Positions 1 to 9,189 of a stretch of 64,000 nt of DNA are shown in pieces. The notes beneath the pieces were generated by a model. That model saw only the letters and a list, made by a program, of their open reading frames with translations. It was not told the origin of the DNA and made no database searches. The DNA is taken from assembly GCA_015680685.1 (NCBI GenBank), contig MNCI01025089.1:616543-680542 (forward strand). The letters are read 5' to 3'. Position numbers and translations under genes: made by a program. The stretch's first letter is position 1, and each line of letters opens with the position of its first letter. The DNA comes from Gnetum montanum. Lineage: Eukaryota; Streptophyta; Gnetopsida; Gnetales; Gnetaceae.

Positions 1-1882
1 GGCATCAAACACAATAAAAGGCATCAAACAGCAACAACAGAACCTTTGCCATGTATTGTGAGAGTGCTCAAGACTCTGAAAAAACTGAATCCAGAGGCTT
101 ATGATCCCGAGGTGGTTGGCCTAGGTCCATATCACCACCACCACTTGAACCCCAACTTCGACGTCAGATCTCACAAATTCAAGGCCCTTCACCGTGCTTT
201 AGGACGATCGCTGTATCGCCAGGGTTTGGAAGCTACGGATGAAAATGTTAAGGATTTGCTGCAACAACTGCGTGTTTATGTGACCTCTTTTGAAAACGAA
301 ATCAAAGCATCCTACTCTGAAGATTTTAAGTTTGATGCAGATGTCTTCGTGTTAGACGCTGTCTTCCTCCTAGAGTTCTGCTTTTCTAACAGCAAATCCA
401 TGAAGAGCGATCGTTTCCATCCCCTCCTAGATTGCAGAATGTTCTTCACGCGTGTGTATCTCTGTCCAGCGAGACTTAATTAAACTGGAGAATCATATTC
501 CGCTCCTTCGCCTGCGTGAGTTGACCACATGGAAAGGCATGTTTCTTGTTCACGGAGATAATCCTTGTGACTTTGATTTTGCGCCGATATTTCAATTATT
601 TCAATTCCAGGAAGGGCTTGAGAATCTACGGCAGGTGATGGAGGATGAACGTAGGCCAAAACACTTGATAGACTGTGTATATCGCTGCACATTCAAATCG
701 ATGCGGTAAGTGAACGGGCTTTCTTTATTGAGTTGATATCATATCAAAATGTAGCGAATTTTGAATGCTTCGAATTAACTGAAACATGAAAAATGGCAAT
801 CAATGTTTTGCCTTCTGCGTAAGGTATTAGTAGTTAGTAGTACTCTTGTTCTAGGTAGCTAGTATAGTGTTGTGAATTTGTATGCTTCGAAGTAACTAAT
901 GAATGCATTGCAATGAATGGCCTCAGCGAACATAGTAACGAGAACGGAGATGCTGAGAGTGGTGGAGATTCCGGGCGGAGGAGCAGCCGCGGTTTCTGGA
1001 AACGCTGTGGTGCGAGATGTGATTTGGGGATTACATCCCCTCTTCAGGGCGAGGCCGAAGAGGAGCAGGCCGATGAATTGGATAAACGCTGTGGTGTGCC
1101 ATGTGGTTTGGGGATTACATCCCCGAGGGCGAGGAGAGGAGCAGGCTGCCGAATTGGTTAAAGGTTGTGGTGTGCCATGTGGTTTGGGATTACATCCCCT
1201 CGTGAGGGAAGAGAAGCAGGACGAAGATTTGGTTATAGGCTGTGGTGTGACATGTGGTTTGCGGATTACATCCCCTCTTCTGGGCGAGGCCGAAGAGGGG
1301 TACGCCGACAAGGAGCAGGCCGACGAATACGATAACTGGATAATTCCAGCAGCAAATGAACTGGATAAAGTAGGAATCGTTGTGCATCCTGCAACATTAA
1401 ACGACGACAATAACAAACTGTGTTTCAAACAAGGGCGGTTTAGGGTGAGGGGTCATCTCTATCTTCCAAAGATGACTTTAGACGATGACTCCGAAGCGAT
1501 ATTCATAAACTTAATGGCATACGAAGAATTTTGCGTTGAAAGGGAGGAACGCTTCTTCAACCGATACATGGTTCTCGTGTCGCAGCTTATCCGCACTGAG
1601 ACAGACGCAGCTATTCTGGTGAAGCAGGGCGTTATAAATAATTTTCTGGAAAACGACGAGAGTGTTGCACATCTTTTCAACCGCCTTCAGATGTTTATCA
1701 CACCAGTCGGCATGTACAAAATTAATAATGAGATCGTGAAAGAGGTAAGGGCATACTACAGGAGCTCGCTCAGAGTGATGCTTCCTGATTTCATTCAAAC
1801 TCATTTTGCAAATCCATGGTATGCCTGCGCAACCATTGCCACAGTAGTCTTACTCGTTTGTACGGTTGTTCAGGCTGTCTAA
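1..1882 (+). pseudogene. DUF247 (UPF0481) plant protein gene, 5' partial, frame-disrupted
   Basis: DUF247 proteins are plant-specific, usually about 400-550 residues, with one C-terminal membrane helix. Their biochemical role is mostly unknown; some grass members act in self-incompatibility. The frame is open from base 1, so the start lies upstream. Family marks in order: PEAYDPEVVGLGPYHH (about 94-150), the VLDAVFLLEF block (about 350-380), RDLIKLENHIPLLRL (about 473-517), AANELDKVG (1350-1376), LYLPKMTLDDDSEAIFINL (about 1459-1515), a TDAAILVKQGVINNFL block (about 1600-1650) and a hydrophobic tail WYACATIATVVLLV ending at the TAA at 1880-1882. The first two blocks and the LENHIP block are in different frames, with a shift near 445-475. 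The LENHIP frame ends at TAA 707-709, inside a good splice donor (GCG/GTAAGTG), so 706 to about 926 or 957 may be an intron. A four-unit minisatellite fills the variable loop. It is either a pseudogene or a gene with one sequence error; the C-terminal half looks intact. Confidence 0.85.
1001..1332 (+). repeat. GC-rich minisatellite inside the DUF247 gene, 4 units
   Basis: Four head-to-tail units start at 1001 (84 bp), 1085 (76 bp), 1161 (74 bp) and 1235 (about 98 bp). Each holds GCTGTGGTG or GTTGTGGTG, then ATTACATCCCC, then a purine-rich GAGGAGCAGG-type end. Only unit 1 is a whole number of codons, so the units are read in shifting frames. In one frame they encode a CG-x2-C-x-LGITSP type peptide; in the frame that joins the DUF247 C-terminus the early units read WGLHP instead. 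The array lies where DUF247 proteins have a variable loop before the conserved LPSA-type block. It is far richer in G+C than the surrounding DNA. Confidence 0.85.
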
Positions 1883-1932
1883 TCCTTTCAAGTAGGTAAC
1901 AAAGGAAGATAAAGGGCTCTTCATGTACATAT

Positions 1933-2202
1933 TGTCAAATTGTAAAATGTAAAATAAAAGCAACGAAAAATAAATTATAAAAACTAGGAAAGAAGAGGCC
2001 AAAAAATGAAAATGGGATTCCACATCTTAGGACAAACCAGGGCCTATGATGAGGTCCTTTCACATCAGCCTCTTAATCCCATTTATGCATAATTTAGTTC
2101 CATCTCCACATGAAATGAGATGGAAATTGCCAACATTGTACCTAAGAAACTATAAGATATTTAAATAATGTAAAAAATATATTTTGAAATAGATTTCCAA
2201 CA
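1933..2202 (-). repeat. TRIM-like LTR copy 1
   Basis: It begins TGTCAAATTG and ends TTTCCAACA. It shares with the other two copies the blocks AAATGAAAATGGGATTC, CAGGGCCTATGATGAGG and CTTTCACAT. It starts 50 bases after the DUF247 stop codon and contributes an AATAAA at about 1952-1957. Confidence 0.75.
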
Positions 2203-2415
2203 CTCCTCAAAATGTCATGGCAGTAATGTCAAAATCATAGTATGCCTTAATATATTTGCAATCAAGATTATGGAATATGGTGAAATGATCACTAAAATAG
2301 CCATAAAATAATCACTAAAATAATAATTAGTGCTCAAAATAGCAATGATAGAATGATCACCCAGCACAAGACTAATGCGAAAGTGAAAAACAATGGAAAG
2401 ATTGATTTGAGTCCA

Positions 2416-2686
2416 TGTCAAATTTTAAAATTTAAAATGAAATATAATGAAAATAAACTATGTGAAATATGAGAGAGGACCAAAAAAATGAAAATGGGAT
2501 TCTACATCCAAGGCCAAACGAGGGCTTACAATGAGGCACTTTCATATTACCATCTTCATCAAATTTTTACATAATATATTTCTATATTTGACTTAGAATG
2601 ATATGGAAATTGTCAATATTGTATCCATGAAAATGTGGAATTGTTGAGGAAGGTGAAAAAGGATAGTTCTAAATAAATTTCCAAAA
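2416..2686 (-). repeat. TRIM-like LTR copy 2 (shared middle LTR)
   Basis: It begins TGTCAAATTTTAAAAT and ends TTTCCAAAA. It is flanked on the left by GATTTGAGTCCA, a decayed version of the primer-binding site seen at copy 3, and on the right by CTCCCCTTC. It therefore serves as an LTR for both neighbouring internal segments. Confidence 0.75.
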
Positions 2687-3094
2687 CTCCCCTTCAAATT
2701 CTGATGGTGGCCAATGCAAAAATCATATTTTTCCTTAATACGTTGGTAATGAGGGCAATGAAAGCTAATGAATTTATCACTGAAGCAATGATGAAATAAT
2801 TTCTAAAATAATAATTGATATTCAAAATAATAGCACTAAAAGATAGATACAAAAATGGGTAGTGATGGAATGATTGCTACTATAAAGGAGGATTGGAAGA
2901 TGCTAGAATATCATAACATCACCAAGTAAAAACACAAATCCCCATTGCAACAAAAATGTGAAACAATTCCCTCATGTGGAAAATGATGAATGTTGCAAAA
3001 ACATTAAGATTAATATGCACTCTTTTATGCTTGGGGTAGAGAATTATGGAAATAACAAAGGAACTAATATTAAAACATTGAAGATAAAAAATCA

Positions 3095-3107
3095 TGCTTT
3101 GATACCA
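3095..3107 (-). other. Primer binding site (initiator-Met tRNA type)
   Basis: The plus strand reads TGCTTTGATACCA, so the minus strand reads TGGTATCAAAGCA. That differs by one base from the usual plant TGGTATCAGAGC site over the first 12 bases. It abuts LTR copy 3, which sets the element's orientation. Confidence 0.75.
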
Positions 3108-3378
3108 TGTCAAATTTTAAAATGTAAAATAAAAGCAATGGAAAATAAGCTATGAAAATGAGAGAGAAAAGGCTGGAGAATGAAAATGGGATTTCACATC
3201 CTAGGCTAAATCAAGGCCTATGATGAGTCACTTTCATGTTAGCGTTTCAATTTAATTTATACAGAATTTGTTTCCATCTTTGACATAGAATGAGATAAAA
3301 ATTACAAATGTCATATGTGAGAAACTACTAGATTGTTGAGGAAGATGAGAAAGGATATTTCTAAATAGATCTCCAATA
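3108..3378 (-). repeat. TRIM-like LTR copy 3 (outermost 5' LTR in the minus sense)
   Basis: It begins TGTCAAATTTTAAAATG directly after the PBS at 3095-3107 and ends TCTCCAATA. It shares the GAGGAAGATGAGAAAGGAT-type block with copy 2. Confidence 0.75.
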
Positions 3379-3426
3379 TATGATGACTATTTTATCTAAT
3401 TAGCCCTCTCATGAAGTTCCTTTTAA

Positions 3427-3990
3427 TTGTAACCTTCCTATTCTCATCTTAGAGTTTTTGGATATTTATACTATGCTATGCTAGTATGGTTCTTGATAAA
3501 AAATCAAAATTTGACCCATGCACTAAAACATGTATTTTTCTTGGTTATTGTTATGCTTTAAAAGAATACAAGATATTTAAGTTAGATACCCAAAAAATCA
3601 TCATTATTATGGAAGTTGTATTTCATAAAGACATATTTCCATTTCAAAAGCACAACTCACATATGCATTCACTAGTTTTACATTGTTCCATCCCTGATGA
3701 ACCTATTTCTGTCACTCCTTGATTACCTAAAGTTATACCTTCCCTAGAAAATAATGTACCCATTGCATCCACTAAACAACCAACAATGGTTAATAATGAA
3801 CAAACCTTTTCCATTATGACTCTATTACATTCCTTACCAAGATCTATCCATACTTGATGTACTCTAAGTTTTCTCCAAGACTATCATTATCAAATCACTA
3901 TTTATTCATCAACCACTCCATCATCTTCGTCATCTACAAGGCCTATAGTAAGCACTACCTATCTCATTTGATAATTTATTTCATACCAAA
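3427..3990 (+). pseudogene. Ty1-copia polyprotein fragment: integrase C-terminus and linker
   Basis: The translated segment has the copia block after the integrase core: KFDPCTKTCIFLGY, then EYKIFKLDTQKI, then a VVFHKDIFPF block, which is typical of the integrase C-terminal region before reverse transcriptase. The best frame is open from 3486 to 3722, and a decayed Ser/Pro/Thr-rich linker follows to about 3990. There is no matching core upstream; the TRIM-like array ends at 3378. The next copia domains to the right restart at protease, so this piece belongs to a different, truncated element. Confidence 0.75.
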
Positions 3991-4035
3991 AACTCTCATA
4001 TCAACATTAAGCCCCACATATTGATTGGTTTAGTG

Positions 4036-4480
4036 AGTATACATCATCTAATCTTAGAACGGTAAGATTGGGTACTAATAATTTATGTAAAGTTATAGGT
4101 TATGAAAAGTTAAATATGGAGTAGTTAAATTTCCTGATGTACATCGTGTTCCAACACTTAGTAAAATTCTTTTATCTATAAGTGAATTGGATTATGTAGG
4201 AATAATTGTTATCTTTAAAGGTAGAAAATTTTTAATACTAGATGGTTCATCTCTTTTGACTTCTAGAATTAAAACATGCAACTTGTATAAATTAAAATCT
4301 AAGCCATTAAAGCAGAAATTAAGTGCATTTGTAGTTATTGATTTAAATATAAGCATTCATTTGTGGCATAAGAGAATGTGACATCTTGGTGAAAAAGGAC
4401 TAAAGAAAATTTACAAGCAAGGAAAATTTAAGCTTTTAAAAGATTCCTTGGATTTTTGCCATCATTATCTACATTGCAAA
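4036..4480 (+). pseudogene. copia protease C-terminal region and gag-pre-integrase domain
   Basis: The segment reads as VRLGTNNLCKVIGY, the usual stretch after the copia protease active site. The ISELDYVG-type block and the gag-pre-integrase signature LWHKRM-stop-HLGEKGLKK (about 4360-4410) follow. A TGA at 4379-4381 replaces the conserved residue between LWHKR and HLG. The protease active-site motif itself is not visible. Confidence 0.75.
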
Positions 4481-4519
4481 TGAAGGCATCACAATTTTCA
4501 AAGAAGTAATGCTAAATCT

Positions 4520-5100
4520 CTTTAGATATTAAGACTAATATATAGTGATGTATGTGAACCAGTTAAATATATTAAAACAAGTACTCTTGTAAGTGCTATG
4601 TATTATGTTTATTTGATTGATGATTATTCTGGAAAGAGATGGATCTATTTATTAAAACATAAATTTGAAGTATTTGGAAAATTCATAGAATTGAAAGCTC
4701 TTGTTGAGAATTATTCAAGAAAGATTAAAATTCTAGGAACTAACAATGACAGTGAGTTTTTCTCAAATGAATTTAATGTTTTTTGTAAAGAACAAGGCAT
4801 TCAAAGGCAAAATTCTATTCTACAAACTCTTAAGCAAAATGAAATAGCAAAGCACTTCAATTGAACATTAATGGAACATGCTAGATGTATGCTCAGTGAA
4901 TCTAATCTTGACAAGCATTGTCGGGGTGAAGAAATAGTGATTGCATGTTATCTTATCAATAGATCTCCTTCATTAGCACTTGGCAGAAAAATTCTAGAAG
5001 AATTTTGGCATGGTAGATCTATTAATTTAAATTATTTAAATATTTTTGGTTGTGAAGTGTATGTACATGTCTCAAATTTGATAGGTCCAAATTAGACTCT
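4520..5100 (+). pseudogene. copia integrase core
   Basis: The read-through contains YYVYLIDDYSGKRWIYLLKH (about 4601-4660), matching the first catalytic Asp region. TNNDSEFFSNEF (about 4740-4775) stands where RSDNGGEF is usual, so that Asp is changed in context. The ALGRKILEEFWHGR block and FGCEVYVHV (about 5046-5075) mark the core's end. An in-frame TGA at 4862-4864 breaks it. Confidence 0.8.
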
Positions 5101-5529
5101 AAGTCTATGAAATGTATTTTTCTTGGCTATGGGCATTATAATTTGTATAATCCCTAAAATGGTTATTTATAGCCAAGATCTCATCTTTAGAGAAAAAATC
5201 TGGATCTATGAAGGAGGAATCTTCTAATATTGAAACTCCTTCAAATGATGTAACTCCTATGTATGTGCCTGTTGAAATTAATAATGAAATTTTTTATGGT
5301 CATCCTCCCTTGGTTGGGGATATTTCCCCTAGCAAATAGGATGGTGATAGCATGGCGAACAAGGAGATACAACATGAAGAGGGAGAAAATACTTTCAATG
5401 AAGATGAGTTATTTAGATGTTCAACAAGTATTAAAAAATTATCCTCACATCTAGAAGAATATGTCCAATTTACTGAAAATAATGAGCCATCAACATATGA
5501 TGAGGCATGTCCATCTTTGCAAAATGCAA

Positions 5530-6280
5530 AGTGAAAATAAGCAATGGATGCTGAAATGTTATCAATTCACAAAAACAAAACTTGGGAATTAACTCTGCTT
5601 CCATTACAGAGAAAACCCATTGGAAATAAATGAATGTACAAAATAAAATTTGGGGATCTATACAAAGCACAACTTGTAGCTAAAGGATTTTCTCAGAGAA
5701 AGGAGATTGAATATGATGAAATCTTCTCTCCAATAGTAAAATTAACATCCATAAGATCATTGTTGGCTATCATAGTTGTTTATGATCTTGAACTTGAAAA
5801 AATGGTTGTGAAAACAACACTCCTCAATGGTGATCTTGAGGAAGAAATATATATGCTTCAATAGGGAGGATATGAAATTAAAAGAAAAAAGCATATGGTG
5901 TGTTAATTATTAAAATCACTATATGAGCTCAAACAGGCACCAAGGATGTGGAATAAAAAATTTAATGACTACATGATAAATCTTAGCTTCGTTAGAACTG
6001 TTGAAGACTCCTATATGTATGTTAAAAGTACAAGTGGCAAATATGTTATCTTGTTGATATATGTCGATGACATGTTAATAGTAGGTAATAACATATGTGA
6101 TATTTAGCAGTTAAAACTTCATTTGTCTTATCAATTTGAGATGAACGATCTTGATGTTGTAGAAAAAATTTTGGACATGGAAATTAAAAGGGACAAGACT
6201 AATAAAAAGCTTTGGCTTGGACATTCTGCATATGTTGAAAATATTTTAAAAATATTTAATATGCATGGTTGCAATCCATG
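5530..6280 (+). pseudogene. copia reverse transcriptase
   Basis: Motifs in order: AQLVAKGFSQRKEIEYDE (about 5669-5722), then FSPIVKLTSIRSLLA, LYELKQAPRMWNKKF (about 5920-5964), and the catalytic LLIYVDDMLIVGNN (about 6052-6093) with both aspartates intact. Stops near 5630 and 5862 and a frame change near 5880 make it non-functional. The order and motifs are those of Ty1-copia RT. Confidence 0.85.
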
Positions 6281-6284
6281 ACTA

Positions 6285-7000
6285 CACCCTGTGAAATTGG
6301 CATTAAAATTTTAGTTGAACAATACCCAAAGACACGTGAAGAAAAAGAGCTCATGATTAAAATTCCATATGCTAGTGCTATTGGTAGTTTAATGTATGTA
6401 ATGGTCTCTACTAGACCTCATATTTCTTACATTATTGAAAAACTTAGCAGGTATATGTCTAATCCAAGGAAACAACACTGGATTGCAGTGAAGTAAGTCT
6501 TTTGATATCTTCATGGTACTTTAAATTATGGGATCTATTATAAAAATGATTCCAATGGACGTTATGGCTTTGTTGATGTAGATTGGGGCAGTGATATTTT
6601 TAGTAGGAAATCTACTAGTGGATATGTGTTTAATCCTTTTGGTGATTCTATTTCTTGGAAAATTCAAAAAACATCTTATGTTCCTTAGTCTACCACTAAA
6701 GCTGAATATGTTGTTGCTAACTTGGCATGCAGAGAGGCTATATGGCTTCAAAGGCTAATAGCTAAACTTGGCAGCACTCAGACTCTAATTAATATTCGTT
6801 GTGATAGTCAAAGTGTCATAACCACATCCAAGAATCCAACCTTTCATGCCCAAATGAAGCACATTGAAATACAGTATCACTATATACGAAAGGAAAGTAA
6901 ATAGCAAAGGGTTTTTCTAAATAAAATTTTAACTAAAGCAAATCCTATAGATGTACTCACCAAGTCAACTCTTGCTAAAAATTTTCTTTGGTGCTAATTA
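6285..7000 (+). pseudogene. copia RNase H and polyprotein C-terminus
   Basis: The sequence has AIGSLMYVMVSTRPHISYII (about 6375-6434). The RNase H acidic positions follow in GFVDVDWGSD, TTKAEYVVA and RCDSQSV (about 6570-6820), then FHAQMKHIEIQYHYIRKE before the end. It is split by stops at about 6495 and 6690. Confidence 0.85.
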
Positions 7001-7082
7001 ACATTTGGCCTTCTTCTAATTTGATTTCCTAAAAATGCTTTGGACTATTCCTTCAAGTAGCTTTACATTCAAGAGGGAGAAT

Positions 7083-7500
7083 TTTAAGGATGGATGATGG
7101 AAAATATGCCTTGATTTTTTCAATATATTTCTACCCTACATTATTATATTTTTATTATTGTCTATGTTATAATTAGTCCCATACCTATCCCTACTAAAAT
7201 AAACTACCTTATTCCTTTTTAATTTTGGGTTCCATGACAATATATAAGGAGCTCAAATGAAGCATCCATAACACCACATTTTCAAAAGCATAAGCTTAAG
7301 AATCATCTCTCCCCCTTTGTAAATTCTCCTTGAGCTTCAATCTTCTAAAGTTGTGCTGCCAATGGTCCAAGAGCTAATTTTTTGCTGGGGTTTTTCACCT
7401 TGAAGGTTTTCCCCTAGGTAACTTTGTGTCTTTTTTATTTTTTGTAATTTCTTTTAACTTTAATATAATGTTGTTGCAAGCAACTAGGAACAACACATAA
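7083..7500 (+). repeat. copia 3' LTR with preceding polypurine tract
   Basis: The purine tract AAGAGGGAGA lies at 7071-7080, just after the RNase H end, as expected for the 3' end of a copia element. The following AT-rich DNA includes a GCTGGGGTTTTTCACC and AAGGTTTTCCCC stretch (about 7385-7415), a common copia U5 feature. Both LTR ends are decayed; the start is set by the PPT and the end is approximate. Confidence 0.6.
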
Positions 7501-7766
7501 TGTATTGCCTAGGTTACTTTGCTTACAGGCATGGCTAGCCTAGGAATAAGTTTTAGTAAAAGAGAAAAGTGATTAATAAATTAAAACAATATTAAGTTTG
7601 ACAATATTAAATAATTTGTAAGCAAAAATAATAGAGATGAAATAACTTGAAAAGATCATAATATTAAGTAAACAATACAAAAAATAACATGAATAAAAAA
7701 AATAACTTAGTAGCATAATGCAACAACTACTAACAACATCCCACTCTAACTAACAACTAGTAATAG

Positions 7767-8149
7767 CCATAGATTGAAAAATTGAATCGAATCGGTAAAT
7801 CAGCAACCCTTTTATAAACTGGATCAGGAAAAATGAAAAAAAATTGGTGTAAAAATTTAATTAAAATAACCAATATTTACAAAAGAGAGTACTTATATGA
7901 ACTCATGTTAGTAGTTGTAGTCATTTTTTTCATCTAAGAGCTCAATTAGAGTAGAAAATTAAATATAGAAATTTTAGTTTTTGGTTGGCATAAAAATTAG
8001 TAATAAACAATATATTAAACTTTAAAAATTAATAAAAATATAGCACTATTCATTAGATAAAATATTTGATCCACTTTTGAATTGGCTTCAATGTTGCCTT
8101 GCAATTTATCACACATCTTGGGATTAATCATAGATTTTTCAATCTATGG
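7767..8149. mobile_element. MITE candidate, 383 bp, 16-bp terminal inverted repeats
   Basis: CCATAGATTGAAAAAT at 7767-7782 is exactly inverted at 8134-8149 (ATTTTTCAATCTATGG). Both ends are flanked by the direct repeat TAATAG (7761-7766 and 8150-8155). The interior is AT-rich with no coding potential. Perfect short TIRs plus a flanking direct repeat suit a miniature DNA transposon. A 6-bp target duplication does not match the usual 2, 3, 8 or 9 bp of the main superfamilies, so the family is left open. Confidence 0.6.
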
Positions 8150-8155
8150 TAATAG

Positions 8156-8947
8156 CAAGCCAACAATAAGCATTTAGCAATAAGTTGTAGGTAATAACAT
8201 TAAGCAACAACAACACTGATAGAGAAGTTGCATCTTGGGATTAAGATGTGAAAAATGGACAAAGGGTATAGGATGGGGAAGATGGTGAGGATGTAATAGA
8301 AGTAGGGAGAGAAGAAAGAAAAGAAGAAGAAACTTTTTCTATACTTTTTGCTTGTTGATGATGGCTCTTGAACTTGAGAGGTCCTTTTATAGGATTTTCT
8401 ACTTTTCTTATTTTCTCTTTTCCTTTTATGGGAAAAAGAATATGTGACCACATATCCTTATACTTGTCCATAATGCATAATTTCTTTTGTGAAGTGTGGC
8501 AGAGTAGAGATTCTCCATATTTTCTTTATTATCTGAATCTCCTTATCTTTCTTCATGCTTACAATGTATCCAATTAAGAATAAAAGAAAATCAAAGAATT
8601 TATTAAAAAAACTTATAAAATCATATATTTTATATTTTAATATATGGAGAAAATATTATATTAAAGAATTTTTTTGTTTTTCTTATTTTTTTCATAAGAT
8701 TAAGAATGGCATACCATTGTATAAATAAAAAAGAATTAACAAGTAATGAGGCACCTTGCTTTTCACTAAATAATTGACCCATAAAAAAATCATGGTATCA
8801 AAAATACTAGAAATAGGATTCAATGTGATCCCATTGAAGAAAACAAAAAAATAAAACAAAAGGGATCTAAGTGCCTAGGTGTTCCATCTCTGATGGGCTA
8901 TTGTACAAAAATCCTTTCTCACACCACACCAAAGGCCAAAGAATCTT
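8156..8947. other. AT-rich intergenic DNA
   Basis: It holds low-complexity purine and pyrimidine runs around 8290-8450, which produce spurious reading frames on both strands. No gene or element was recognised. The stretch lies 3' of the arabinogalactan peptide gene, so its right end may hold that gene's 3' UTR. Confidence 0.5.
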
Positions 8948-9172
8948 TTAGAACAAATTATAGGAAAAAAAATCAAGTGGATAGATTAGATTTGTAAGGA
9001 CAAGCACCACAAACATAAGTGTATAAGTGATTCCCAAATCTATTGTCATGTCATTGCTTAAAGGAGTAGGAGTCAAAGCCTTTGCATTAATGAAGGAGGA
9101 AATAGAAAGTAGAATAACTACGAGAATTGCCCACATAGTAAGCAACATAATTGATCTTGACATGAAAGCCAT
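8948..9172 (-). CDS. Arabinogalactan peptide (AGP16/20/22-like), GPI-anchored
   Basis: The 74-residue frame is intact from ATG to stop. Residues 1 to about 30 form a secretion signal with a long hydrophobic core ending FINA. Residues 31-41 (KALTPTPLSND) are a very short mature part with two Thr-Pro units, which can be O-glycosylated after Pro hydroxylation. Then IDLGITYTLMFVVLVLT and IYPLD form the hydrophobic GPI-attachment signal. The C-terminal block is the family's hallmark (IDQGIAY-type, then LVLTYLIHPLD in typical members), and length fits. AG peptides sit at the outer plasma membrane and cell wall; their exact roles are unclear. Oddities: fewer Pro and Ala than usual, and NDMT in place of the usual SDGT near the cleavage site. 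It could be a recent pseudogene, but no lesion is seen. Confidence 0.8.
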   Translation of the reverse strand: MAFMSRSIMLLTMWAILVVILLSISSFINAKALTPTPLSNDMTIDLGITYTLMFVVLVLTNLIYPLDFFSYNLF

Positions 9173-9189
9173 TTTCCATAATACAAAAA

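Larger units (their letters stand above)
1933..3378 (-). mobile_element. TRIM-like miniature LTR element, tandem LTR-int-LTR-int-LTR array
   Basis: Three 270-271 bp direct repeats (1933-2202, 2416-2686, 3108-3378) start TGTCAAAT and end CCAACA, CCAAAA or CCAATA. They are separated by 213 and 421 bp of non-coding DNA. Just left of the third copy is TGCTTTGATACCA, which on the minus strand is a near match to the initiator-Met tRNA primer binding site (TGGTATCA family). Right of the first and second copies is a CTCCTC or CTCCCCTTC tract, a purine tract on the minus strand. Short LTRs, PBS, PPT and no coding capacity define TRIM elements. Two internals sharing a middle LTR indicates a tandem arrangement. 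No clear target duplication could be found. Confidence 0.7.
4036..7500 (+). mobile_element. Ty1-copia retrotransposon remnant, 5'-truncated, with 3' LTR
   Basis: Domains lie in copia order on the plus strand: protease end and gag-pre-integrase, integrase, reverse transcriptase, RNase H, polypurine tract, LTR. Numerous stops and frame changes show it is dead. No 5' LTR, PBS or gag can be seen on the left, where another copia fragment abuts. Confidence 0.85.

Noticed and set aside
913-1161. 82-codon frame through the first minisatellite units as a separate gene
   Set aside because: It shares the repeat peptide with the DUF247 frame and ends by frame drift; better seen as part of the same locus.
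859-1428. 189-codon minus-strand frame across the DUF247 minisatellite
   Set aside because: It is the antisense of the repeat and DUF247 coding strand; the Ser/Thr/Pro content comes from the repeat.
8200-8471. Minus-strand Ser/Lys-rich frames of 76-83 codons
   Set aside because: Low-complexity purine run on the other strand, with two overlapping frames open at once.
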